Positions 17,778 through 25,430 of a stretch of 29,194 nucleotides of DNA are shown here, in pieces. The translations under genes and the position numbers were made by a program. Every line of letters starts with the position of its first letter. The stretch's first letter is position 1. The DNA comes from Flavobacteriales bacterium UBA5933 (GTDB lineage Bacteria; Bacteroidota; Bacteroidia; Flavobacteriales; Weeksellaceae). The DNA lies in NCBI GenBank assembly GCA_002430925.1, contig DJDD01000192.1:1-29194 (forward strand), in the 5' to 3' direction. The notes beneath the pieces were generated by a model. It searched no databases, was not told where the DNA came from, and saw only the letters and a program-made list of their open reading frames with translations.

Positions 17778-17785
17778 CAAATATA
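17778..17785 (-). promoter_or_regulatory. Bacteroidota -7 box (TATATTTG) of the GHKL gene
   Basis: On the minus strand TATATTTG fits the Bacteroidota consensus TAnnTTTG exactly and lies 23 nt upstream of the ATG at 17754, giving a short leader. A clear -33 TTG at the right spacing is missing. Starting transcription here would make the GHKL gene, and possibly the restriction operon, a unit separate from the gene at 17833-18945. Confidence 0.5.
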
Positions 17786-17832
17786 CTATTATATTAAACT
17801 TATAATTAGAACTATAAAACAAAAAATATATT

Positions 17833-18945
17833 TCACAAAAAAACCTTTGCATCTTCAGTGAAATACATTTTTTTACAATTTTTACAATAATAGTAATAAT
17901 CATAATAAAACTTTTGATCTGCTTTAATTTTCTTATGTTTAGGAAGTTTTTTTATTAATAGTGTTTTACAATTTTTACAAGGAGATCCTTCCATTAAAAC
18001 TTTAGACTCGAACTTATCTTTATTTTCAAATTCTTTTTGATATTCAACATCAATTACAAAATCTGTTGAGTTATTATAAATATCAATGGCATTTTTTGCC
18101 CCAATTTCATCAACAGTTCCATTAACTAATTGAACATTTATATTATGGTTTTTAGAAAGTTCAAGAAATAACTTCCATAAATCAACATTTTTAACATGAT
18201 GCTTTTTCATACTCCAGTTATTCTCTTCCCAAATATAAACTCGTTTATTATGTATAGATTCAAAAATATATTTTGAATTAGTAAAAACCACCAAATTAGA
18301 TCTTTTCTTTAGTTGAGAAATTCCTTTAATTAATGCTAATAACTCAATTCTATGAATCGTAGTATTTTTATATACGTTAGTGATTTCTTTAAAAAATTCA
18401 TTATATTTTAAGATTATGTCATAAGAAGCTTGTCCATATGTTTTTTCACTATATGTATTAACAAATAAATCTACTAATGGTAATGAATTCAATTGAAAAA
18501 ATTCATTCGTATTTATTTTAAAATAAAACTGAGCAATCTGACGATAATAATCCCATCTAATTTTCCCTTTTTTATGAATATATTCATGTTTGTTATACTC
18601 ATCTTTGATTTCAAGAATACTTGAATTAATAATATCTAAAACAGTTTGTATAGGAAGTTCTGTCCATTCATGTCTACCATTAATAATAAACTTTTTAATT
18701 CTCCATTTCATCACTTGTTCTATCAACTCTGCTTGCCACCGATTAGGAAAATTTATAATTTCAATCAGTTCAAATTTCTCTTTTTTAAACTCGAAATAAT
18801 ATTCTTTTTCTCTTCTTTTCCAATCTCTCGTAATGCCAAATTTCACAAAGGAATTGATTATAATCACATACAATTTTGTAGGTTCGTCCCAAATAATATC
18901 ATCAAATTTCATAAGTATAGAGTTTGAGTTATTTAAATCTAGCAT
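17833..18945 (-). CDS. GIY-YIG nuclease (T5orf172/MUG113-like) fused to a degenerate RNase HI domain and a zinc ribbon
   Basis: From ATG 18945 (an upstream TTG at 18975 and an internal ATG at 18912 are alternatives) the protein has 370 residues in three parts. Residues about 22-100 are GIY-YIG-like: LYVI (Y26), VKFGIT with R40, a helix with E76 and HEWTEL (E93), closest to T5orf172/MUG113. Residues about 158-295 align with E. coli RNase HI over its whole length, including VKNVDLW, but the catalytic set is broken: D10 is N163, D70 is N223 (TNSKYI) and H124 is T277, while E48 (E201) and D134 (D288) remain. The C-terminal part is a zinc ribbon, CKNC (323-326) and CKNC (354-357). The RNase H part probably binds RNA-DNA hybrid or other nucleic acid rather than cutting it, leaving the GIY-YIG domain as the nuclease. 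It lies between a strong terminator and the GHKL gene. Function unknown. Confidence 0.8.
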   Translation of the reverse strand: MLDLNNSNSILMKFDDIIWDEPTKLYVIIINSFVKFGITRDWKRREKEYYFEFKKEKFELIEIINFPNRWQAELIEQVMKWRIKKFIINGRHEWTELPIQTVLDIINSSILEIKDEYNKHEYIHKKGKIRWDYYRQIAQFYFKINTNEFFQLNSLPLVDLFVNTYSEKTYGQASYDIILKYNEFFKEITNVYKNTTIHRIELLALIKGISQLKKRSNLVVFTNSKYIFESIHNKRVYIWEENNWSMKKHHVKNVDLWKLFLELSKNHNINVQLVNGTVDEIGAKNAIDIYNNSTDFVIDVEYQKEFENKDKFESKVLMEGSPCKNCKTLLIKKLPKHKKIKADQKFYYDYYYYCKNCKKMYFTEDAKVFL

Positions 18946-19034
18946 TATTTTTTTAATATTTGAATAAATCAACAATTTTTTATTGTTATCAGATAAGTTA
19001 TTTATAATTCTCTTGTGAAAATTTAGTTTTGCGA

Positions 19035-19073
19035 AAATAAAATAAGGTGGGTTATACCCACCTTATTTTATTT
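19035..19073. terminator. Strong, probably bidirectional terminator
   Basis: Two 18-nt arms (19035-19052 and 19056-19073) with GGTGGGT/ACCCACC at the core and a 3-nt TAT loop form a long stem flanked by A's and T's on both strands. On the minus strand it ends the unit containing the gene at 19068-19607, whose TAA stop (19068-19070) lies inside the stem. It separates this unit from the defence genes downstream. Confidence 0.88.
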
Positions 19074-19607
19074 AATATTTATCAAATATCCATCATCATC
19101 CAATTTAACACCTTCAATTTTTAAAGATTTCCCTTTCTCGAAAAGAATATTCTTATTTAAGTTTATAATTTTTTCAAAATTTAATGAATCAAATCCACTT
19201 AATGCAAATTGCAAATTATTTTTTGTTTCATTTTTAATCTTAATAGCTAATTCATATTGAATCTTTTGCTCATTTATAGCTTTTTGTTTATCGTCAATTT
19301 TCTTTTGACAATCTTTACAAATTTCTATTTCAATTGGAACATAATCAAGATTATTAATAATATCTCGTCTTTTCACAAAAGAAGTGTGATAATTAGTTTC
19401 GCATTTTTTACATTTCTTAGTTAATATCAATACTGATAAATTACTTTCGAGTAAAGTATCTAAATCATTAATTGTAAGATTGTATTTTTCGCAAATCATT
19501 TCTCTAGAAAATTCAAATTTTCTATTTTCAATCCCTAATAGATAATCATTTATGATGGATAAAACTTTAATATCAATCCATTTGTTAACTCTAATTTGAT
19601 AATTCAT
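19068..19607 (-). CDS. Unknown protein with a two-CxxC zinc-binding motif
   Basis: I do not recognise this 179-residue protein. Its N-terminal 60 residues are helical. It then has CKKC (C66, C69) and, 27 residues later, CKDC (C97, C100), which together form a probable zinc ribbon. A lysine-rich helix (about 100-135) follows, and the last 40 residues carry GFDSLNFEKIINLNKNILF and end in a small beta-rich tail. There is no signal peptide or membrane segment, so it should be cytosolic and may bind nucleic acid. The upstream gap holds a dense repeat cluster (19664-19725), a plausible operator for it, and its stop codon lies in the terminator. It sits between the mobilization genes and the defence cargo. 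Its base composition matches the AT-rich mobilization block. Confidence 0.65.
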   Translation of the reverse strand: MNYQIRVNKWIDIKVLSIINDYLLGIENRKFEFSREMICEKYNLTINDLDTLLESNLSVLILTKKCKKCETNYHTSFVKRRDIINNLDYVPIEIEICKDCQKKIDDKQKAINEQKIQYELAIKIKNETKNNLQFALSGFDSLNFEKIINLNKNILFEKGKSLKIEGVKLDDDGYLINIK

Positions 19608-19663
19608 TCTTGTACTAAATTTAAAAATTTATGCAAGAATACTTAAGCTAGAACTTTCAAACA

Positions 19664-19725
19664 ATAGGTTATTTTTTACTACCTAAAAATAATTTACAAC
19701 TACCTAAAAATAAGTATAGGTTATT
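19664..19725. repeat. Cluster of four short repeats, possible operator or iteron set
   Basis: The order is ATAGGTTATT (19664-19673), ACTACCTAAAAATAA (19678-19692), the same 15-mer again (19699-19713), then ATAGGTTATT (19716-19725). The two 15-mers are 21 bp apart, two helical turns, so a bound dimer could sit on one face. The cluster lies 57-118 nt upstream of the zinc-motif gene and just after the end of the membrane-protein gene. Regulation of the downstream gene is the simplest reading. Confidence 0.6.
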
Positions 19726-19735
19726 ATAATTTACC

Positions 19736-20599
19736 TTAAAAATAATATTTGGAATCTTTAGAATTAAAAGGATTTTCAATATTATTTAATATAAAGTATT
19801 TATTTAAAAATTCAATATGCTTATTATTAAACTTATATTTATCAGACTTTTCAAAAACAATAAGCTTACGTAAGAACTCACTTACCGTTTTTTTATCATT
19901 TTGCTCTCGAGAATTTATTGCTTGTAAGTAAATTTTTAAATCAATAAGCGATCCATCTGCATTGGTAAATTGATTATTTATTAAATAAACAAATAATTCC
20001 AATTGAGTAAAGTCAGCAAATAAAACATTATACTTTTTGCAAATATTTTCAATTTCACTTAAAGAATGATTTATAAGTTTTACATTAAATTTTTCTAATA
20101 ATATTCTATTTTTTAATAAAAATGTATTTGATGATTCTTCAGTGATTTTTTTCCTTTTAAATATTGAGTCAATTCTAAATAAATAAATTCTTTTAACACA
20201 AGTAAAATTATTAATATTTGATAAATTCTCTTTAATTATTGAAATTAAGCTATTTGGAATTTTCTTTTCTATTGAAAAATAAATAAAAAATTGAACAATA
20301 AGCAAAACAATTGTTAAAAATTCAATTTTAAATGCAGTTAAAAAGGAAAATTGAGAATTATCAAAACTCAATATTATTTTTGTACTTGATATTCCAAAGA
20401 AAAAACTACAAAAAAGTAAAATACTTAAAACTAAAAACCTAGTTTTATTTAACTCATTTATAACTTCAAATCTATCAGTTACATAGGCATTAATAAAACT
20501 AGGTATAAAATAATAATAAATTCTTACAAATAAATAAAGCGGTATAATCACAAACCCTAATATCAATTCTAAAGCTCCTATTGAACAAAATGTTTCCAT
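19736..20599 (-). CDS. Unknown membrane protein next to the coupling-protein gene
   Basis: This 287-residue protein has three predicted membrane segments: about 9-35 (LELILGFVIIPLYLFVRIYYY), about 54-75 (FLVLSILLFCSFFFGISST) and about 88-110 (KIEFLTIVLLIVQFFIYF). The remaining 170 residues are a lysine- and asparagine-rich cytosolic domain with helices and no motif that I recognise. It begins 16 nt after the TraG-like gene, so it is probably co-transcribed with the mobilization operon. It could be an accessory of DNA transfer at the membrane, or a cargo gene. I have no family assignment. Confidence 0.6.
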   Translation of the reverse strand: METFCSIGALELILGFVIIPLYLFVRIYYYFIPSFINAYVTDRFEVINELNKTRFLVLSILLFCSFFFGISSTKIILSFDNSQFSFLTAFKIEFLTIVLLIVQFFIYFSIEKKIPNSLISIIKENLSNINNFTCVKRIYLFRIDSIFKRKKITEESSNTFLLKNRILLEKFNVKLINHSLSEIENICKKYNVLFADFTQLELFVYLINNQFTNADGSLIDLKIYLQAINSREQNDKKTVSEFLRKLIVFEKSDKYKFNNKHIEFLNKYFILNNIENPFNSKDSKYYF

Positions 20600-20615
20600 A
20601 TTTTTTTTAGCAAAT

Positions 20616-22475
20616 TTATCCTAAAATAGATTTACTCTCTTCAATAATTCGGAAATAATTATCGGACATTTCATTATCAGAAATATTAATATTTTGATTT
20701 TTATAAGATTTGATTTGATTCTGAATAAATTGAGTCTTTATAAATTCCCTTGGCTTTCCTTCAGCATTTATTCCATAAAATTCACCTGGGTTTAAATGAA
20801 TAATATCTGAAATTTTCACTCTGTCACGTTCTTGAATTGACTCGTTTTTACCTTTATTCTTATTTGTATTAAAATGAATAAATTCTCCACTTGAACCACT
20901 TCCAAAACTTGAAGTCTTAAAACTTCTATCTTCTTTTGAGAAAATCGTCTGAACCATTTTTGCAGTATTTTGGTTAGTTGTTCTTCCAAAAAATTGATTT
21001 CCTAAATTAGAAATAATAACTTCAGCTTTATCTTTTCCATATTTATCAATCAATTGACTAAAATCTTGAACTCCTAAAACGGTAGAAATTCCATTACTTC
21101 GCCCTGTTGCAGGAACTTGTTCTAAATTAGGAACAAAAATAGTCGGTGCTTCATCCAATAAAATTATACTTTTCTGTTTGTCTGGAACATTCATTTGCCG
21201 AACCGCAACACTAATAATCAATGAAATCAAAGGTGCATAAGTATTTGGTAAACTACTATCATTTCCCAATGCTAAAAAAGTAGGATTTTCTTTATCATTC
21301 AAATTCAAATCAATTTCATTTGCTGATAAAATCCAGAAAACCTCTTTATTATTCAGCGTTGATAAAGCATTCTGAACACTTGACAAAACACCTGCTACTT
21401 GATTTTCTGCCTTTCTATCCATTGCACTTTTCAAAGTTGTAACCATTCCTCCAGCTTCATAATCTTCTGTAATCATTTCCAATAATTTATAGACATCTGT
21501 GTGTAAAAGCAAACTAATGACATGAGGTAACGTACAATAACTTGGATGTTTTTCTTTCAAAAACCAAATTGTTCCTGCAATAATCATCTTCGTATTTCTT
21601 GCCCAAAAATCCTCTGTTTTGATACTTTCCGGAATCATATTGTTTACTAAAGCTTGTGCATATTCGATTGCTACAATACTTTTAGTTAGATATTTTGGAT
21701 GAATTGGATTAACCCGATTACTTTGATTCGGATTTTTAAAATCAACTAATTTAAAATTGACTGAGCTATTTGCTAAATAACAATATCGAGCTTTATCAAT
21801 CAGTTCAGGACTTTTGAAATCATATAAAATACCAGAATAATTTTGAATTGAAATTTGGGAAATAATTGGTTCAAAAATATTGACTGATTTTCCACTCCCT
21901 GCACCGCCTTGCACAAATATTCCTCTTTGAGGGTTTGCTATATTGATTCTTCCTTTTTCACTTTCGAAAATAAACCCTTTGGTTTCAGTTTTTGATAAAG
22001 CTTTGAGTTCAATTTTTGGTTTGAGTTTCTTCTTTTTTAAAATAAAATAGATTAATCTTATATAAATCAAAGCAACTAAAGTGAAAAAAACATATTTAAA
22101 AGCATAATTCCCATAAGTCATTTTTACTAAAACTGAACCTCCTAAAATGAAAAAAGAAGTTAATCCTACAATCAAATTTATTTTTATAAAACGAAATTTA
22201 AAGTCTCCTTTCAAAATTTCTGTTATCCATAAAGAAACAGGAATACTTGAAACAATAATACTGTAAAGAGTATATTTCTTAGCAAAATCAATATATGGCA
22301 ATATAAAATAAGCTTTTTCAGCTCGTAACTCTAGAATCTTTTCATCAGAAATAAAAATCAAAAATGGAATAAAAACAATTGCGTAAGCAAATATTAAAAT
22401 TAGGTATCCAACTATAAAAATTAAAATATATTTGAATAGTTTACCTAACAAGCTAAGTAATGACAAACCTTCCAT
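20616..22475 (-). CDS. TraG/VirD4-family coupling protein (type IV coupling ATPase)
   Basis: At 619 residues this membrane ATPase would link the relaxase-DNA complex to a conjugation channel. The N-terminus has four or so hydrophobic segments (about 12-42, 68-86, 100-118 and 125-146). The cytosolic motor has Walker A GGAGSGKS (190-197) and Walker B IILLDE (437-442), with the following PTIFVPNLEQVPATGRSNG and VLGVQDFSQL typical of TraG/TraD. GNQFFGRTTNQNTA and a short C-terminal tail close the fold. It starts 4 nt before the stop of the preceding gene region and is the last mobilization gene before the unknown membrane protein. Having a coupling protein but no channel genes is typical of Bacteroidota mobilizable elements (MobC/BfmC-like coupling proteins), which borrow a helper's type IV machinery. 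Confidence 0.93.
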   Translation of the reverse strand: MEGLSLLSLLGKLFKYILIFIVGYLILIFAYAIVFIPFLIFISDEKILELRAEKAYFILPYIDFAKKYTLYSIIVSSIPVSLWITEILKGDFKFRFIKINLIVGLTSFFILGGSVLVKMTYGNYAFKYVFFTLVALIYIRLIYFILKKKKLKPKIELKALSKTETKGFIFESEKGRINIANPQRGIFVQGGAGSGKSVNIFEPIISQISIQNYSGILYDFKSPELIDKARYCYLANSSVNFKLVDFKNPNQSNRVNPIHPKYLTKSIVAIEYAQALVNNMIPESIKTEDFWARNTKMIIAGTIWFLKEKHPSYCTLPHVISLLLHTDVYKLLEMITEDYEAGGMVTTLKSAMDRKAENQVAGVLSSVQNALSTLNNKEVFWILSANEIDLNLNDKENPTFLALGNDSSLPNTYAPLISLIISVAVRQMNVPDKQKSIILLDEAPTIFVPNLEQVPATGRSNGISTVLGVQDFSQLIDKYGKDKAEVIISNLGNQFFGRTTNQNTAKMVQTIFSKEDRSFKTSSFGSGSSGEFIHFNTNKNKGKNESIQERDRVKISDIIHLNPGEFYGINAEGKPREFIKTQFIQNQIKSYKNQNINISDNEMSDNYFRIIEESKSILG

Positions 22476-22479
22476 ACTG

Positions 22480-23013
22480 TTATTTTATAAATTCTCTTAA
22501 ATTTTTACTATCATTTGGATTCTTCTCAATCCAATTTAATATTTTCTGATATTTTATTCTTTCATTATCAGTTAATAATCGTTTTTCTTGAATCAATTTT
22601 GATTCATAACTCGTTACAATTTCATTTTTAGACTGAAAAGCAATAGAGTAAGCATAGAATAAACTTGAAAATCCAATTAAACAGAGTAAAAGCCCTACAA
22701 TTAAAAGCTTTGTGTTAATATAATTTTTCTTTAAAATCGATTTTAATTCAATTGTTTTTATTTCCATTCTATTAATAAAATGTTGATGTTCATTCGGTAA
22801 TTTAATCTCAGGTATTTCGATATTTTTTGTTAGTTCTGAAATTTGATTCATTTTTAAATCAAAATCTTTTGATTGTTTTTCTACAATATCATTCTGTTGT
22901 TGAATAATTAGTTCAACTTTAGAAATTGAACTAATTAATTGTTCTGTTTTTTCATTAAGTACTTTTAATAATCCAATGCTTAATTCTCCTATTTTTTTAT
23001 CTTGATTTTCCAT
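22480..23013 (-). CDS. Small mobilization protein with coiled coil and one membrane segment
   Basis: From ATG 23013 (the longer frame from TTG 23031 is less likely) the protein is 177 residues. Residues about 10-70 are a Q/E/K/I-rich coiled coil. One strong membrane helix (KLLIVGLLLCLIGFSSLFYA, about 102-121) follows, then a charged tail of about 50 residues. It overlaps the relaxase gene by 17 nt and ends just upstream of the coupling-protein start, so the three are coupled. Proteins of this shape between relaxase and TraG are frequent in Bacteroidota mobilizable elements and may help dock the relaxosome to the membrane. I cannot name a domain. Confidence 0.75.
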   Translation of the reverse strand: MENQDKKIGELSIGLLKVLNEKTEQLISSISKVELIIQQQNDIVEKQSKDFDLKMNQISELTKNIEIPEIKLPNEHQHFINRMEIKTIELKSILKKNYINTKLLIVGLLLCLIGFSSLFYAYSIAFQSKNEIVTSYESKLIQEKRLLTDNERIKYQKILNWIEKNPNDSKNLREFIK

Positions 23014-23812
23014 AATCTCTTGATTTTTCAAGTCCTTTATTTTGTTCTAATTGTTTATGAATGGTTTCCATTCTAAACTCTTTTCCGAGTTCAGAAAGCT
23101 TAAAGCCTTTATTCTTTTCATTGAGCTGATTAATTAGTTTACTATAAGATTTGATTTTTTTTTGATTTAACTCTTTTGTAGAAATTAATCTAGCACCAAC
23201 TTCTTTTCCTTGCCTATTAGAATGAATATCCAATTCAAAACCTTTCTCTTTTAGACTTTCTTTTAATTTATCAATTGAAGTATTTTTAGAATTCATTAAT
23301 TCGGATTTCAAAACAGATTTAGCTTCATCTTTTCCTTGTTTCAATTGTTCTTTAGAAAAATCTTTCGCTGTTTTCCATCCACGCTCTTTACTTATTTCAT
23401 TAGCCAGCTTTTGCCCTTGCAAGCCTATGTAATTAGCGTCAATTGCTTTTCCATTGTAATCAATTCGATTGGCAATAATATGTAAATGGTCATTATTTCG
23501 ACTTTGATGTAAACATGATATAAATTGATTCTCATCTAACTTGAATTTTTCTAAATAATCAGTTCCTAATTTTTGCCAATCTTCAAGTTTAAAATCCTTC
23601 GTATATTCTTTTGGAGGTGAAATCACCATATTAATTGTATTATTTTTGCAACGCTCATTTAATTTTTGGACCTCTCGAAATTCTTTATGAATTTCAATGC
23701 CATTTTCTCCAAACAAACCGTTTCTGTCTATTTCCATAGAAAAACCTTTATCATTCTGTATATAATCAATAGACTTTGCAGAACCTTTTACACTTCTTAC
23801 TTTTACTATCAT
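22997..23812 (-). CDS. Relaxase, MobA/VirD2 type
   Basis: The protein has 271 residues and would nick one strand at oriT and pilot it to the recipient. It begins MIVKVRSVKGSAKSIDYIQN, which places the candidate catalytic tyrosine at Y17. The metal-binding histidine motif reads LHQSRNNDHLHIIANRIDYN, with H102, H109 and H111, the arrangement of PF03432 relaxases. A Lys/Gln-rich helical tail (150-271) without a helicase or primase domain makes this a short form. Its ATG overlaps the MobC stop (ATGA, 23809-23812), and its end overlaps the next gene. The oriT candidate is just upstream of MobC, the standard place for its substrate. Confidence 0.92.
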   Translation of the reverse strand: MIVKVRSVKGSAKSIDYIQNDKGFSMEIDRNGLFGENGIEIHKEFREVQKLNERCKNNTINMVISPPKEYTKDFKLEDWQKLGTDYLEKFKLDENQFISCLHQSRNNDHLHIIANRIDYNGKAIDANYIGLQGQKLANEISKERGWKTAKDFSKEQLKQGKDEAKSVLKSELMNSKNTSIDKLKESLKEKGFELDIHSNRQGKEVGARLISTKELNQKKIKSYSKLINQLNEKNKGFKLSELGKEFRMETIHKQLEQNKGLEKSRDYGKSR

Positions 23813-24186
23813 TTAATATTATTATTTAAGTTTTTAATAAACTCTATTGTACTCCATATTTCTTGATTCAATTGTGGATCTTTTACCTTAATTAGGTTAG
23901 TTAATCGTTTCAATTTAAAATTGACATTCGCCAGTTCTTTTTTTACGATTAAAGTTTCTTTATTCGTTTGTGGTAATTTATATTTTCGAAACATTAATTG
24001 ACGGCAAAACTGTGATTTAGAAATCCCCAATTGTTCGCAAATAAATATTAATTGGTTATTTTCCCTTTCTGTTATTCGAATACTAATTCGAATTGTTTTA
24101 TTATCTATTTTTTCAGTTTTATAATCCTGAAAAGTATCTTTTCCTTTTTGAATTATTTCATTCAATAATTGCTCTAAATCATTCAT
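23809..24186 (-). CDS. MobC-like relaxosome accessory protein (ribbon-helix-helix)
   Basis: This 125-residue protein has the signature of plasmid MobC/MbpA proteins: an N-terminal beta strand TIRISIRITERENNQLI (about 32-48), then two helices with LGISKSQFCRQLMFRK (about 53-68) making a ribbon-helix-helix DNA-binding unit, then a helical tail of about 55 residues with several leucines. It would bind oriT and help the relaxase melt and nick it. It is the first gene of the mobilization operon, with ATGA coupling to the relaxase and an oriT-like region directly upstream of its ATG at 24186. Confidence 0.88.
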   Translation of the reverse strand: MNDLEQLLNEIIQKGKDTFQDYKTEKIDNKTIRISIRITERENNQLIFICEQLGISKSQFCRQLMFRKYKLPQTNKETLIVKKELANVNFKLKRLTNLIKVKDPQLNQEIWSTIEFIKNLNNNIK

Positions 24187-24214
24187 GTTTTTATTACGAT
24201 TTTAAAATCTTTCG

Positions 24215-24323
24215 ACTGACAAGGAGAAAGCAAGATTCGGTTTGGAAGAGAATGAAGCGGAGCGAATTGTCTGACAAACCGACATCTTGCTCTCAAAAAA
24301 CCGCCTATTTCACTTGTGAAATA
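24215..24323. other. Candidate origin of transfer (oriT)
   Basis: The 173-bp gap between MobC and the toprim gene is less AT-rich than its surroundings and holds stacked repeats. Arms AGCAAGATTCGGTTTG (24229-24244) and CAAACCGACATCTTGCT (24275-24291) are inverted with a 30-nt spacer and one bulged base. TATTTCAC/GTGAAATA (24306-24313 and 24316-24323) is a perfect palindrome with a TT centre. CTGACAA occurs twice (about 24216 and 24271). Position next to MobC and the relaxase plus inverted repeats are the hallmarks of oriT. I cannot place the nick site. Confidence 0.65.
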
Positions 24324-24333
24324 AAAAAGATTC

Positions 24334-24387
24334 TTTCAATGATTTTTTATCGTCAATTTTTAATTGTGGATAAGAAAATCATTGAAA
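24334..24387. repeat. Perfect 13-bp inverted repeat straddling the toprim gene's stop codon
   Basis: TTTCAATGATTTT (24334-24346) and AAAATCATTGAAA (24375-24387) are exact reverse complements, 28 nt apart, with the stop codon of the toprim gene (24360-24362) between them. It may be a terminator-like hairpin, part of the oriT region or a binding site. Confidence 0.5.
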
Positions 24388-25211
24388 TCCTTATAGAACT
24401 GATATTTCTTTCTTGCATCTAAAGCATTTGAAAAATGGTTTAATATTTCTTCTGTACATAGATTTCCTGCTTTATCATTGTCTAAGTACAAATGGATATC
24501 TTGAAATTGATTTGCTCTTAGATATTCAATTGTTTTATTCGTCAATGAAGTTGAATTCATTATTAAATAATCATATTGTTTTTCATTATCTGTTAATTCA
24601 ATAAAACTTAGAAAATCAATAAACCCTTCAAATACTTTTATAATTTTAGAATTATTCATTATTGTTGTAATATCTTTTCCTGACGAACCTTTGAAAAAAG
24701 AATTTCTCAATTCGAAAGAATTGGAGTTATTTTTAAATCCAATCGAATAAATCTTATGAGTTTGATTGATAAGAAATTCAATTTCAAAGATGTATTTCCA
24801 TGATTTAGAAGTGATTTTTCTTGAATGCAAATAACTTTTTAACTTGTAGTTATATAAAGTTTTTGCTTTCAAGATTTCTATCGAATTTTTTCTTTTTACT
24901 GTAAACTTTTGAGGTGAATAGTTCTTAGGAACTTGAATTATTGTTGAATTGAAATATTTTAAAACTCCTTTTATATCAGTATTTAGATAATGAATAAAAA
25001 AATCAACGATTTTTCCTCCTAATCCATTTCCATGATCAAACCAAACATCATATTCATATATTTGAGAAATGTGAAATGACGCAGTTCTTTCATCTGGTCG
25101 AAAAGGTGATTTAAACCAAATTGATTTAGAATTCATTTTTTCTGGTTTCAAACCCATTTTTTGTGAAAGAATTTCTACAAAATCTAAACTATTAATTTGT
25201 TGAATATTCAT
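24360..25211 (-). CDS. Toprim-domain primase-like protein
   Basis: The 283-residue protein resembles the short DnaG-like proteins of Bacteroidota mobile elements. The N-terminal part (about 10-75) follows the shape of the CHC2 zinc finger, SPFRPDERTASFHI...WFDHGNGLGGKIVDF, but has no cysteine or histidine at the metal positions (S35, then F and W), so it should not bind zinc. A Toprim domain (about 185-283) keeps the catalytic set: E195 in VFEGFIDFLS and D244-x-D246 in LYLDNDKAG. It could prime DNA synthesis after transfer or during replication of the excised element, with the VirE-type gene just upstream as partner. It ends inside a 13-bp inverted repeat next to the oriT candidate. Confidence 0.85.
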   Translation of the reverse strand: MNIQQINSLDFVEILSQKMGLKPEKMNSKSIWFKSPFRPDERTASFHISQIYEYDVWFDHGNGLGGKIVDFFIHYLNTDIKGVLKYFNSTIIQVPKNYSPQKFTVKRKNSIEILKAKTLYNYKLKSYLHSRKITSKSWKYIFEIEFLINQTHKIYSIGFKNNSNSFELRNSFFKGSSGKDITTIMNNSKIIKVFEGFIDFLSFIELTDNEKQYDYLIMNSTSLTNKTIEYLRANQFQDIHLYLDNDKAGNLCTEEILNHFSNALDARKKYQFYKDFNDFLIHN

Positions 25212-25262
25212 ATAATATTTTTTTAAAGATTAATATTAACCTAACCAAGCTATTCTACTCAC

Positions 25263-25425
25263 TATTCATCATTATTACAAAATAATTCATGTTCAATTTT
25301 AAACATACTCTTCTTGTTCAAGTTTACTTGAACTGAATAGGAATGAATAATTAATTTGATTTAACTTATTCTGATGAAACTTTTATTAATAAAGAGTTTG
25401 AATAAGATGAATAGGTTGAATAACT
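25263..25425. repeat. Iteron-like TGAATA hexamers and a palindrome between VirE and toprim genes
   Basis: The 219-nt gap (25212-25430) carries TGAATA five times: three at exactly 9-bp steps (25399, 25408 and 25417) and two 10 bp apart (25334 and 25344). One inverted copy is at 25263. It also has a perfect palindrome, GTTCAAGT-TT-ACTTGAAC (25316-25333). Such an arrangement beside primase genes suggests an initiator or replication region, though promoter operators are possible. Confidence 0.45.
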
Positions 25426-25430
25426 TGTTT

